Shown: piece by piece, positions 26,521-38,996 of the stretch
How positions within the stretch are numbered: position 1 is the first letter of the stretch
Layout: each line of letters opens with the position of its first letter
Origin: Drosophila pseudoobscura
Lineage: Eukaryota; Arthropoda; Insecta; Diptera; Drosophilidae
NCBI RefSeq assembly: GCF_009870125.1
Contig: NC_046679.1
Location: 1,054,001 to 1,118,000, forward strand
Direction: 5' to 3'
Length of the DNA stretch: 64,000 nucleotides
Made by a program: the position numbers and the translations under genes
Notes under the pieces: generated by a model
Database searches by the model: none
Seen by the model: only the letters and a program-made list of their open reading frames with translations
Told to the model about the DNA's origin: nothing

Positions 26521-26561
26521 CACACACACACACATGTGTGCGGTGTGCACACACACACAGA
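26521..26561. repeat. CA/TG alternating tract with mirror symmetry
   Basis: A CA run changes to TGTGTG and, after a short GC-rich spacer, returns to CA. The alternating purine-pyrimidine order favours Z-DNA, and the TG and CA arms are self-complementary. Confidence 0.8.
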
Positions 26562-27161
26562 CACCTCGGATAACCTCTACTACCTCTATCCGTACACAGT
26601 ATACGTACACGGATACGGTATACCTATATTCATAGCCGATTGATAACCTTAATAAAATGCTTCACATTATGCCAATCGATTGCACACCATGAATGTGTTT
26701 ATCCTTTGCCAGCGACTACCCTACCCGCCCCACGGGCACCCCCTCCTCGGCGGTGGCTGCAGAGGATGTGGGGGGCGTGGCACACATCAAGACCGGCTGT
26801 TGCCAACAAAGGAGCAAAGGACCATGAGACGATGAGACGATGCTGATGAGGCGTTGGAGTCGTCTACCTCTACCTTGTTGGCCTATGGAGGCGGCTCTGG
26901 CTCCTTCCACAACTCCTTCTCCTGCTGCCACGCTCATTTACTGCTGCCGGGGTAAGGGGCAGTTGGGGGAAAGTGGATGGGATGATGGGGCAACGGCAAT
27001 TGTGCAAAAAGTGCCAATAAAGCACATTCTTTGTTCGGCTCGCAAAGTGCTCAACAAAGCGGGGAGGATATAGGGGCAGGCAGGCAGGCAGGACAGGTCC
27101 AGGGGCAGAAGGATAACGTGTTACGCAAGCTTAGTCTCCCTCCCTGTCCCTGTCAGAGGCT

Positions 27162-27189
27162 GTGTGGGTGTGTGTGTGTGTGTGTGTGG
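27162..27189. repeat. GT microsatellite
   Basis: About twelve GT units with one G insertion. Confidence 0.85.
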
Positions 27190-30100
27190 CTGAGTGTGCA
27201 AGGATAATAATAATAACCTATGAATAGGTAACAACTGAGCGAGAGATTCGCAGGTGCAGCAACGAATAGTTGATACCTTACAGAAAAATATGGAAATTGG
27301 GAGGGAAAAAGGAGGATAGGGATACAGATAGAGGCTACAGGAAGTGGAGGCCCCTTTTATTATATCCCAAAGTGGGTATGGCCGTTACTCCTCTCAATAT
27401 TTATATTATCTTTGGTATTACATTCTCTTCTAGAGAACCATACATTACCGTCTTCCATTACAGGGTATGCCCAGTTGGAGGCTGCTCTCCATGGTGTGGT
27501 GTGTGCTGATTCGCCCTGTCCTGTGCCTGCCCCCATCGTTGATTGCACTGTAGGTGGCTCGGCTCGACTACACATGGACCTTGCCACGTTGCCTGCTTTT
27601 GATTGTTTAGCTGTTCTGCGTCTGTGTATCCATCAGATACCCAATTGTTTGCCCAGCCCCCCCACCTAGCATCCAGGACCTGGACCTGGAGCTGTATCCG
27701 AGGTGCAGCTCCAAGAGACGCGCTCGTCAGACACAGACACACCTCATTGATTTTATTGTGCTTTTTTCGCCTGCCCTGCCCCGGCATTGAAAATGCTCAT
27801 AAAAATGCCCACACAATGGAAACGATGATGCGGCTGTTAGAAATGAAAGGTGGAAAGGGGTCTTATATGGCAAACCCCCACCCTGACCTGCGGTTTAGCT
27901 CTTAGAGCGGACAATGGACAATGGCCAGTGCTCCTGCTATTCCCATTCCAATTCCCTTTCCAGTGGAGACAACCTGATGTCTATTTTAGTCGCCCATCAG
28001 CAGCTGTGAAGATGCTTTTGGCTCCTTGCCTTGTGCCCCCATCCCACTCCACTCCACAGATACAGATACAGAGATGGGCCCTTTTTTCGGGGGATAGACT
28101 GTCAGAATGGGAGCCGGTTCGTCGCGGTTCTTCGGCTGCTGTCCGTCTAATGAGCTCGTGCTGGGCAAATGACTTTTTTGAAACTCATACGGATGGGAAA
28201 ACGAAGGGAAATGCTGCCTGAAAATGAGAAATGCATTTTCGAAATGCCAACCAAAAAAGAAGTCAGGGAAAAGTATCGCAATTGCAAATTGCAATTTTCC
28301 CTGCCCAAATGAGTTTTGAAGTCTAGACTTCACTCTTCACTCCACTTTCCACTCGGAGACTCTGCGGCTCTCTCTCTCTCTCTTGGACTCTTTTGGCTAC
28401 AATGTTGCCGTGTCTTGTTGCATCCTGCAGCACCCTCCTGCGCCTCCTCCTCTGGTGTTAATTTGTTAGCACGTTGCACTCGAGGCAGACAGTGATTAAT
28501 TACTAGAAACACACACAAAGCCAAGAGAGTGCCAGAAATAGTCCAGAAGAGTGCCAGTCCCAACTCTAAAGTTAATTAGTTGCCAGGGAAAATCGGAGTA
28601 GCCCCAGAAATAGCCACAACTCCAATGCGAATCCCCCTGTATTTGCAGATGAGTGATTTATTTTGGCTTGGGAATCTCTCTCTGAACCTCTCTCTCACCT
28701 GGCCGAAAGAGCACGATTCGAATAAATTTTAAATTCTGTCCCGACCGCAATTTCCGCATTAAATCATTTCCAGGCCATTTCACAGCCGCCGGCGGCGGGT
28801 GCCCCAGAGCCACCTTCACCGCAATGCATCCACAGCCACATCCACACCCAAACACTCGTTCACTCATCCACCCACTCATCCATTCATCCATTCCATTCAC
28901 TGGCGGCGCATTCATTCGTTCAGTTTCGTTTCGTTTCGATCCGCAGGTGAAAAGCAGCCGCCTGGAATGCCCTGCGCCCTGCGCCATGAGTTTTGGGCTT
29001 TTGGAATATGCAAAAATTACACAGTCGAGTGCATCAGGTGGCAGGAGGCTCTGCTCTGTGGCATGGTGCCCCTTCTCTTGCCTCGTCCCCCCTTGGCCAC
29101 TTCAAATATATCACGCGTGAAGCGCGTCCTGTCCTGTCTGCCGTTTGATTGACAAACGTCCATTCCTGGCCCCCACACAGTCACATGGCACCCAGGCACA
29201 TGGGGAAGGGGCTTAAGGCCTGAAGCACACTGAGGTGCACTCGTTTCGCGTTTAGAAAAGATAAATTTAAGTAATTGTCAATATTTCAAGCGGCGTAATT
29301 GCTCTGGACCCGGTCCACTCCGCACTCGACGCCGAGCGGAGATGCAACGCGAAAAAAGGGGCAGCATAAAATAAATCCCATTGCAGAAGTACACTCAAAC
29401 AACCCGCACACACTCCCATCCTCTCCAGCTGCGGCTTTATGCAGTTCTATGCCATTTCACACTTGACGTTTTACCAATTTCAGAAGAGTTCTTTTTATTG
29501 TGGCAGGCACAGGCACAGGCACACTGCACCCTGGAGTTATGGCAGTCGCGAGAGTGTGTTGGACGAGGGGACTCCAATGAACAGTTAACCAGAGTATAAT
29601 CATTCAAGTTACTTCAAAGACAAGATAATTGTCATACCCACATCAATCTCTGGCTTTAAAAATTAGCACATCTTCAATTTCTATAAAGAGTCAAATGAAG
29701 ATTTTTCATAAAAAGCCACCAAATAGGTGGTTCTTTAAGTGACTCCATGTTGATTATCAACTATAGCGTGGTGTCCACAAATTCTTAGCTTCTTTTGTGG
29801 CCTTATCTTTTGCCACATTGTAATTGTGTTTCCTTTATTTATTCCCCCCCAAAAACAGGAAATTTCCACTTTAGTCCTAGCTCCATTTGTTGCTCTTCGA
29901 CATCAGTATGCATCTTAAGCTCCTACTTTCGCTTTGGGTATCTCCTATTCCATCACTTTCATCGTCATTATCATCTCCCAGTTGGTTCAATTTTTTGTTG
30001 TTGACACTTTTTGTTGCAATTGCCGCTGGTTTTCCTTTTCGCCATATTTTTTGTGTTTTTTAGCTGCAGTGCAGCGGCGGCAGCGGCGGACAATTTTGTT

Positions 30101-31422
30101 GCGTGTTAACAACTGCAACAATTTAGGTTTAATTGATGCGAGAGGAGCTGCAGTAGCGGCAGCAACAGCAGCGAGAGGCAGGCTGAAGTGTCGGCCTCGG
30201 ACACTCGCACTCTGCCACGAAAACTCTCGTCATTTGCTGCCGCTGCCCCACAGCACACACCACGGACATGCCACTGCCACTGCACGGCTTTTGTGCAACT
30301 TTTCCGGACGTTCCGGATGCGTTCGGTGAGGCTTTCTTTTTGCCCGCTTCCGGCACTGACGAGAGTTGTTAGATAAAAGCTATTTACATGTTGTTATTTA
30401 TGATTTTGCAGCTAAAATTCTCGCTCGGTGAATTATTTGCACTCCCTGCCTGTCCCCTGTGCCCGTGCCCTGTCTCCGGTGTGGGTTTATTTATATTTAT
30501 TCGCTGCTTGAATGCTCTTTTCCCACATGTTAACACCTCAGACGGTCCTAACTCCAAAACGTATGCCAGGAGCAACAGCTGGACTGACCAGCGGAAAAAA
30601 CTAAACAGAAAAACTGAAAAGCCCTCCGGCAATATTGAACACTAATCCGTGTATGAGGATGTAATGGAATAATAGCCCCCTTTATAGCTCCACTCTCTCC
30701 ATCTCCGACTTGACTTTTACTCCCCTTGAATCTTTATTACTTTCCGCTGACTCATGAGGATTCCAGGAGTCGACATCGAAAGCGAAACTCATGCAAAGGT
30801 TGACTTGATTTATGGCCAGAGTGCGATGCGATGCCTTGCCCTTGCCCTTGCCTTGGTCCTGTGCTCTCCACATGTGCTTGACTTTGCCCACACTCCCAGA
30901 TCCTTTCGTTTTTTATGAGATTTCACCAGAGAACGAACCCACGGGGCGTATGATGAATATGTAATGGCACTGTTATCCACTACGCTGAAACTTTGATTTA
31001 CTAACTGCGAAAAATAAATATTAAATTTTCAATTATAGAGAAGACGAAGAGCACAGCACCCGCATTCCACATGCCACATGCCCCATGCCACATGCCCCAT
31101 GCCGATGCCAGACTGCAGCACAACTTTGACTTTTTCCATGCAATTACCTTCGCTCAGAGCCCCAGGACTAGACAGGCGAATGTCCTTCTACTTCGACAGG
31201 AGCTGGCCCAGGTTCGACTTCGGTTGCAGCTTCTCTCGCTCTCTCTCCAGCCGACCGTTAAAGGAAATTGTCTGTAAAAATGTGGCCGTATTTCTTTTTG
31301 CAAGGTACTTAAAATTAAATTATTGGACACATTAACGTCTTGACTTTGCTACAGACTAGGAGGTCCAACAGCAGCAGGACGATGAACAGGCCAGGACGAC
31401 TAGGACGCAAGTAAATGCCACG

Positions 31423-31436
31423 TAATGACGTCATTA
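31423..31436. promoter_or_regulatory. Palindromic CRE-type site TAATGACGTCATTA
   Basis: A perfect 14-bp palindrome centred on TGACGTCA, the full cAMP-response element bound by CREB/ATF-type bZIP dimers. No start site is recognised nearby, so function as an enhancer element is only inferred. Confidence 0.5.
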
Positions 31437-34400
31437 AAGCAAGTGAAATGTGCTTTTATTATTGCGGGCACCCAGACAGGACGAAATCATGGCAGTCACA
31501 GGAACACTTTCCAATGCGCTCCACATCACCCCCGCACCGTGATGCCCCCTATGGTGGGGCAGAGTGCACAGATCCAGTGCACACGCTCATTAATCTTAAT
31601 AAAGTTAACAGGGCGACAAGTTTATTAAAAGCGATCCAGATCCACATCGAATGATGGCGCCATCGGGCCCAAAGGTGTCCCAGACAGAGGCCTGGCGCCT
31701 CGCCTCGCCTCGCCGCGCCTCGCTGCCAGTCAATGCTGCCTCGTCACGATGATTCCTTGGCAACAGGACGGGACAACATATGCTCATTAGCATAAGCCAA
31801 GGATATGATTACGAAGAATTTCATTAGCCTCTCCCCACTCGAGCGGGTACTCCGCCTCCCACCTATCGCTTTCCCTGTGTGACACTGCAAATCGAATCAA
31901 TCGAAAAGAAAAGCGCCAGAGCCAGAGGCAAGGCATTCCGATTCCGATTGCCATACAAATTATACATCCATTGACAGGAATCGAACGAAGACGAGGCGAG
32001 GCGCAAATGGAATTAAATGCTAAATGCAATCTCTTATTGGATTACACGATCCGCGCTACGTGTCGCACAATGTGCGAATTATTTGGCTAATTTACCGAAT
32101 TAGCGCGACATTTTTGTAGAAAGCGACAGGCGACAGACGATTGGCAAGAAAGGAATTCCAATATGCAGAGAACAGCGTTCCGTTCCTCTTAAATCATGTG
32201 GCACTTAAAGCCTGCCGCCCGCAGCAGCAGCAACAACAGCAGCGGGAAAATGGAAACTTTTTCATACATCCCTGTTTGGGACACCCACAGATACAGCTAC
32301 AGATACTGCTCCTCCCCTCCTGCCACACTGCCACACACTCGGTTCTGTGGATGGCTTCTGAAACTAAGCAAAATGTCTGCAACTGTTTATTGTTGATAAA
32401 TTGCTGCTGAGGAATTAGTGCGACTGCGACGATGATGGAAGACCAAGGCCCATCCTGAGCCTCGTCCTGCTCCGGACAGCAGCTCCACACACACCTCAGA
32501 CCCCACTCCAGCTTCTGCTACTGAACGGGGTAGCAGTTTTTAGAAAATGCAAATTTCCCCAGCTCTGGAAAGGAGCAAAGAAGGATGCAGGATGCTGGCC
32601 ACTGGCCACTAGATCGAGTGGAGTGGAGTGGAGTCGAGTGGAGGCCCGCAAATCTTTATGCCTGCTGGACTGCAGAGTGACACATGTCGGCAGCATAGAA
32701 TCCGGAGAATCAGAGCGCTTTACTTTTTCTGAGCGATGGCCAGCCGCAGAGATACTCCCCGGACGAACACTCCAGGACTCTCCCACTCCACTGCTGATCT
32801 CATAATAAAGTTAGACGGAGCAGAGCCCGGGGTAAAGTTTTGGGTTTGTTTTGGCATTTATTTAGTTTTAGTTTAGTTTACAGTTTTCAGTTTTCCAGAG
32901 AGCGGAGAGTGGCGAGTGGAGTGCGGAATGATATGCAAATTTGAGTAACTGCAAATGCAATTGAGGTGCCTGCATAATAATCGAGTTTGCCCATGGGCCA
33001 GGACCAGGCCGGACCAGGCCGGACCACTCCTCTTAAAGTCCCTGGCTTTAAGCCCCTGGAAGCCCTTCCCCTGGATGATGATGGTCTCCACTTAACCTTA
33101 AGTGATCAGGTATTAAGCGGCCTGTCCCCCCGGGTCCCTCGCCTTGGCCACATAAATTCTGGGAGCAAATCGTTCCGAGCATCGCATAAATCTTCCACTG
33201 TCCACTTTTGTCACAGACCGGAAATGTCCAATAAATTGTAATTTTTCCCTAAGCTTTTCTCGCTCTCCATTTGCGAGGGGGTTCCCTTTCCCTTGCTCTT
33301 TCTCTTTCTCTGTTTTTGTGTGGATTGCAGCTCAATCATCGTTTAATATTTATGTGCTGTTCGATTGTGAAGTTTATTGGATTTGTTCGACTCGACTTCT
33401 GCCGGGACCTCCTCCGATAATTGCTGAAGAAGTTGCAGGTGTGTGCCTGGAATTTATTGTACGACTAGTTCCATTCCACACCACCCCACTCCACAGAAAA
33501 TACCAAAAGAGTGGACTTTTGCTCAATTGGTTTGTTATTTATGGGATTTCTTAATACTTGCGATGGATGTTCTCTGGGTTCCCTGGGTTGGCTGGGTTCT
33601 TGGGGGGGTGGAAATGGTTCCTGCAGATGGAAGTTGTGCAAGATAATTGCCCGATTAGAGGGTGACATGTGTTTAGTCAGGGCTTTTTATTTTTTGTTAA
33701 GCAAAAATACACTTTAACTGCAAACAATTCTCCACTCGAATTCAATCTTCAAGCAGAAATATGTATATTATAGTCTGTGAGCAGTCGTTACATATGTATA
33801 CTTCATGGAGTCCAAAACAATATACCCTCATTCTAAACAGAAACCCCCAACTCACAAGCGAATTATCAACAATAATGCAAATAATGAAGCAATCTCCGAG
33901 TCGATGGTTTGTGTTCCTTATTCGTGGTAGCCATGGGATTGTATTCGTATTTGTACCTTCATTAGGTGGGGCGGCAACTGGCGGGCATTCTCTGCATATG
34001 TTGCAGATCCGTATCCCTATCCCTTTCTTAGAGACCTTGCGGGGGCCTGGGGGGGTTTCGGGGTGGTGTCACATCAAACGGAATTGATTAAAATCTAAAA
34101 TGAAATAGTGTTCGTTCGTTATTGTCGCCTGGCCGCAGCACGTACTCGGCTATGGCCCCTAAAAGTATGCGCACACCCATCTTCCATACACACCACGAAT
34201 GACAACAATCCTTTTGTAAGGATACTAGAGGATAGCGGGCAGAGACGGGGGGTGGTTGCAATTCAAATTTCAATCAAATGCGACCAGTACCCGGGCACCT
34301 TTTGGGCACATATGCTGACCGACCACAAAGTATTGTATCATTTGCACTCGCACTCGCTCGGGGATATCTTTAGCCCCTTCCCCTTCATTTTTGGCCGAAA

Positions 34401-35944
34401 TCAAATCAAAGGCTACAACCGAAAAAGAAAAAGGGTGCAACTATGGCCGAGAAGAGAGAATCAGATAAAATTTTCATTACCTTATGGCCGCACATTATCG
34501 GCATGCGGCCATCGTCTCCGACTCCGCCTCCGCCTCTGCCTCCGAGTCCATTCTCTGTCTCCATCTCCTTGGATTCTGGACTTCTGGAGCACAATGTGCT
34601 GCTGATGACGTCGAGTGCCGTAGTTGTTCTTGCTGTTGTTGTTGTTGTTGATGATGCTTATTGTGTGAGCCATAAAAAAGCAGAGAGAAAGCGAGAAAGA
34701 GGACACAGAGAAAGGCAACGGCAGCGGCAGCGGCGATGGCGACGGCGACTTTTTATACAACAAACGACAAACGGAAAGTGTCCAACAGGAAATAAACAGG
34801 CGACGGCGACTCGGACTTGGATTTGGACTCGAACTCGAACTCGGACAACGGCTCCCTTCCATATCCATGGCCCATAGCCATCTCCTGTCCAGGGCACCGG
34901 CGGCACCCGACACGGCTTAAAATTCAGACAAATCCCAGCGAGAGAACAGCGTGAATAAAAAGGGTAATAATTTTATCTAGCATTCAGATCAGACACACGT
35001 CTGTCCATTGCCCTATCCCCCTCCCCTCTCCTCCTGTGTGTGTGGTTTTTTTATCCTTCGGTTTTTTTTAGGTTGCGGAATACTTGAAACTTTGTCAACA
35101 GCCACTTGCCATTTTGCATGAGCAAGCTTATGAATAAGCGAACTCCTTTTGATTATCCTGCCGCTGTACGGAAGGATGCCCAGCCCATGCCACTCCTCCC
35201 CAAGGGGCTCTGGACACTCCGAATGGATTCAATTACAAGTACCTTGAGCAGCGGTAAGCCATCCTACATCTTCCAGCTGCCACAACTGTGTGACAAACTG
35301 TAAGGAGACCAACGACGAGAGTAGCAACTGTCCCTTCTCTCTGGCTGCACTGGGAGAAACTTAGTTTTCGAAGTCCAGATCTCTCACGATTGCCCAATTT
35401 CGAGCACGTTTCTCTTTTCGCCGAGTGTACCTCCCTCTCCACTCAATCCCCGACCAGGAGTCTGCAACTACTTCCGCTGCTGTACGTGGGCTTTGGCCAG
35501 GGCCAATCTATCAACATAATTGATGGCTTCGATTAGTTACAAAGCGTTCCGTTTTGAGACAAAGCTAAGAGAGAAAGAGACAGTGGAAGGGGAAGTGGAA
35601 GTGGAAAAGTGGGAGATATATTTGTTTCCATAGAGAAAGAGAGAGAGAGAGAGAGCTCAGTGAACAAATCGGCGATTAATTAAATATTTACTTGGAGAGC
35701 TCAGCGAGGAAATTAATCTGGCACGGCATCCGTATTCCGTATCCCGTATCCGTGTACTCGTTTAGCCGTGGAATCTTTGTGCTCAACTAATGAACTGATG
35801 CGGTGACGATAAATGGAAAACTTTAAAGGGTTTTCTCTCCTGCCAGGACAGGGATCACTGTGGAGTGGAGTGGAGTGCTGGAGCCATTTGTCATGCATCT
35901 CGTGTTCAACTGCACGGAAAAAAGAAAAACCTCTTCTTCACAAA

Positions 35945-35966
35945 GAGAGAGAGAGAGAGAGAGAGA
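35945..35966. repeat. GA microsatellite
   Basis: Eleven GA units; a GAGA-factor-type word, with a similar run about 300 bp upstream. Confidence 0.85.
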
Positions 35967-37405
35967 AATACTACTTTTTGAGCCCACAGCATTTTGTTAT
36001 AATTTATAATTTTCGCAGGGACCAGGACCAGGACCAGCGCCAGACTCCACTCTGCTCTTCATCAACGCCCTTCGCTGGGGGGCCATAAACACACCAGGGG
36101 CAACGACGTCGTCGCATAATTCCGCCATAACATTTTGGCCAGGACTCGGCTCGGAGAGCGGAGAAAGTAGAACGATGCTCCGCTCCACCTTGGAACTTGG
36201 AAGCGGAGCTGCATTGCCGTCATCTCCATTGTGGCTGTCTCGCTGTCTCGATGTCCCTGTCGTTGTCGCTGTCGTTGCGTCGTCTCGACCGTGTACCTTG
36301 GTGTCATAAAAGGAGACGGAAAGACTGCAGAGAGCGAGACTCCAGTCTGAGGTTGAGTCTGTTTCCATGTATCGCTGCCCCGTTGGCTGCCTGACAAAAT
36401 GTAAAAATGTGGAAATGTGCAAATGTGGAAATGTCCTGCTGCTCTTCGCTGCCAGCCCGAGCCCCAGAGTTCAAAGTCAATTGTAATTTTTATGGCCGAG
36501 TGCTACGCAATATGAATTACATACCCTTGCATACCCTGCCATAGCCCGGGGTACTCCTCAGCCTGTCATCCTTCCAGCCAAGTGGAGCTCAAAGAGTTCT
36601 CCAAGGAAAGAGAAAGAGTGTGGCCGAGTCGAACAGAGGGAAACGAGAGGTAACATTGGTTCTCTCTTGCAACATTTGACTTTTGGGCTCCATAAAAATG
36701 ACAATCGTAATGTGTGTGAATTTATTTTCGGGGGGGTAAAGGAAGGACACCCGGAGAACAGGCAACACTTCTTCCCTGGATTGCACTTTCCTACTCCGAT
36801 TGTCAATTAGAAACCCTTTAGACTCCCCCCAAAGATCCTTGCTCTTATCATCACTCGAAACAGGCAGCAAATTGAATTAAGCGACTTCTTTTCACGTACT
36901 TTAAAGAATAAAAGTCCTGCAAAAGTCCTGAAATATCCACGAAAAAAGGTAGCAGCGAAAGGGTAAACCACCCTCATAAGCCATAAGGAATCCTTTGAAA
37001 AAATCATCAGCCAACTAATCCTTTTAAATGGCTTAAGACCGTCGAGAGAAAAAAGTGCCCGAAAAATTGCTGGAAAAATATTTAAAAGTAATGAGAAATC
37101 TGGGACTGGGTTGGGCCTTCATTATTTTGATGGCTGATTTAACCTGAGAACCGCTGATGCCGGATGGCGGATGCCGGATTTATCAGACCATTCCTGATGG
37201 CCAGCCAGATGGAGAAAGTCCTATGCAGGAGTCCCTGCAAGGGGTAGAGGAACAACACGTTGTTTTCATTGCTCATTAGCGGCGACAGCGCGAGTTTAAT
37301 TAGCATTGACGTTGCGCCTCTGATTCCCATCTTGATCTCGAGGTCCGATGTTCGAGGAAGGAAACCTTTGAGAAGGGTTCGGTTAAATTGCTTCCGGCAG
37401 TTGCC

Positions 37406-37466
37406 ACTCCATCCATCCATCCATCCAGCAATCCACCATCCATCCGTCCATCCGTCCATCCATCCC
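37406..37466. repeat. ATCC/GTCC tetranucleotide array
   Basis: About fourteen CATC/CGTC tetramers in two blocks. It produces an artificial Asp/Gly/Trp-rich frame on the minus strand. It is complementary in type to the GGAT array at 25493. Confidence 0.88.
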
Positions 37467-38957
37467 CCAGAAGGCACAACACCTTGGACACATTTGGCCA
37501 AAAGAAAAATTGAGCAACACTTTGATTCAATGAGCAAAGGACAAAGGTCGAAAGTTGGAGTCGAAGAGAGGGCGAGGAAGAGGGTTGGATGGTGGATCCC
37601 CGAGAAACAGAAGCTCCAACTAATTGCCTTTTCGACATGCATTTAATCTCTATTAGATGGAAAAACTTTTGCCCGGTCATCCCCCACATGTGGAGAGCAG
37701 CAGTCCCTGCTCCCTGCTCCCTGCTCGTTGCTCCTTGTAGATCCCTGGCACCTTTGCTTCATAAATTATTAAGGGGTTCGATTGGCTGCCTGATTGTTCC
37801 CTTTTGGCATTTAAAACAAATTGTTGTTCTACGTTAGTTCGATTATTTGCCAGAGGGTTGGCCCCTGACCGACCGGACGCCGACGGGACAGGACAGGACA
37901 GGACAACAGGAAAACTTTCCCCGTCTGTCCCTGATAATGATGGAAGTCCAGACCTCACATGAGAGCATCCATCCCCCCTCGTTCATGCACTCTCTCGCTC
38001 TCTGGGAAGGTGTGAGCATGCCTCTTACATATCAATAACGTTTTAGGTGGAGGTCCTCGAGGATATCCCCTGTGCAGCAGCTGTGTCGACTGCTGATGAC
38101 CTTTTAATTGAAGTGCCAGAAAGCGAACTTTGAGCTTTTGTTCTGCGCTCCTTTCTGTTGCTGTTGTTGGTTTGTGTTGGGTGGTAATTCGATCAGGGAA
38201 GGACTCATCGGAGGGAAGAGTCCTGCTTTTAATAGCCAGGGGGCCAGAGTACTCTGTGGAATGCCCACTCCTGCCTCCTCGAGACGACTCCTTCTCCAGC
38301 CATGCACACAAAAATGCAAATAAACGCGAACCCCGCGCGGCATTCAATAAGCGGCATTCAAAGCCCAAATCAAATTTTACGATGAGCCAAAGCCACGAGA
38401 ATCCACGGGAATCTCAATAAACAACGGAAATCTTGAGAAAAGTAACAGATTCCATCCCATTCCCTTTTCCAGCTCCGCCTACCGCTCCTCCTGCTGCTCC
38501 TTGCCAGCAATTGCCGTTAATTAAACCCTTTGGGTGGAAATCCTCTGGCCAACCATGGGCAAAGTTTTTCCATTAAAGGAAAGCGCCAGGCGACCGCCAA
38601 TGCCGAAGGCAAAACGAAATCAAAAAGTAAAAATTTATGAACCGTTTAATTGAATTAATTAAAAGCAATAATACCTTGAAATAATTGCGCCTAATAGAAA
38701 AACTTTGCCACAGAAACACGCAGATACAGATACACGAACGGAGATACAGATACAGATACAGATGGAGATGGAGGCAACGGCTGGAGGCAGATCTTCGTGT
38801 AGCACTTTTGACAGACGCTCCTCGCCCAGTGACAACGAGTTATGTGACAAATCCTGCACAGAAGCAGACCCGACACGAGCCTGGCCATAAGTCAAAATTA
38901 TCAACAAGACCAGGAGCAGGACCAGCCCAAGTCCTAGCCACTTTAGTCCTTTAGGCC

Positions 38958-38996
38958 ATGGTCCAGGTCCTGGTCCTGGTCGTGGTCCTGGTCCTC
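38958..38996. repeat. GGTCCT hexamer array
   Basis: Five to six imperfect copies of GGTCCT with one CGT variant. Confidence 0.82.

Larger units (their letters stand above)
20300..26700. other. Noncoding DNA with mixed microsatellites
   Basis: No supported gene. It holds an ATT run (20836-20853), AGCAGG (23391-23430), ATTTTC (23559-23580) and GGGGCA (about 23712-23729) repeats, a GGAT/GGAC tetramer array (25493-25542) and a CA/TG mirrored tract (26521-26561). A TATA-like word sits near 24880 but no gene follows it. Confidence 0.6.
26700..32000. other. Noncoding DNA with microsatellites and a CRE palindrome
   Basis: No supported gene. It holds GGCA (about 27074-27092) and GT (27162-27189) repeats, a CATC-rich stretch (about 28824-28900), a CACATGCC array (about 31066-31108), a palindromic TAATGACGTCATTA (31423-31436) and CGCCT repeats (about 31689-31722). 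A minus-strand open stretch at 28330-28563 encodes a hydrophobic segment but has no ATG. Confidence 0.6.
32000..38000. other. Noncoding DNA with GAGA-type and tetramer repeats
   Basis: No supported gene. It holds GGAGT units (about 32618-32642), a GTT run (about 34626-34650), CGGACT-type hexamers (about 34801-34853), GA runs (35636-35653 and 35945-35966), an ATCC array (37406-37466) and GGACA units (about 37886-37906). Several copies of GCCATAAA/TTTATGGC occur. Confidence 0.6.

Noticed and set aside
37139..37646. Overlapping frames on both strands of about 130-170 codons
   Set aside because: Both owe their length to the ATCC array at 37406-37466, which lacks stops in several frames.
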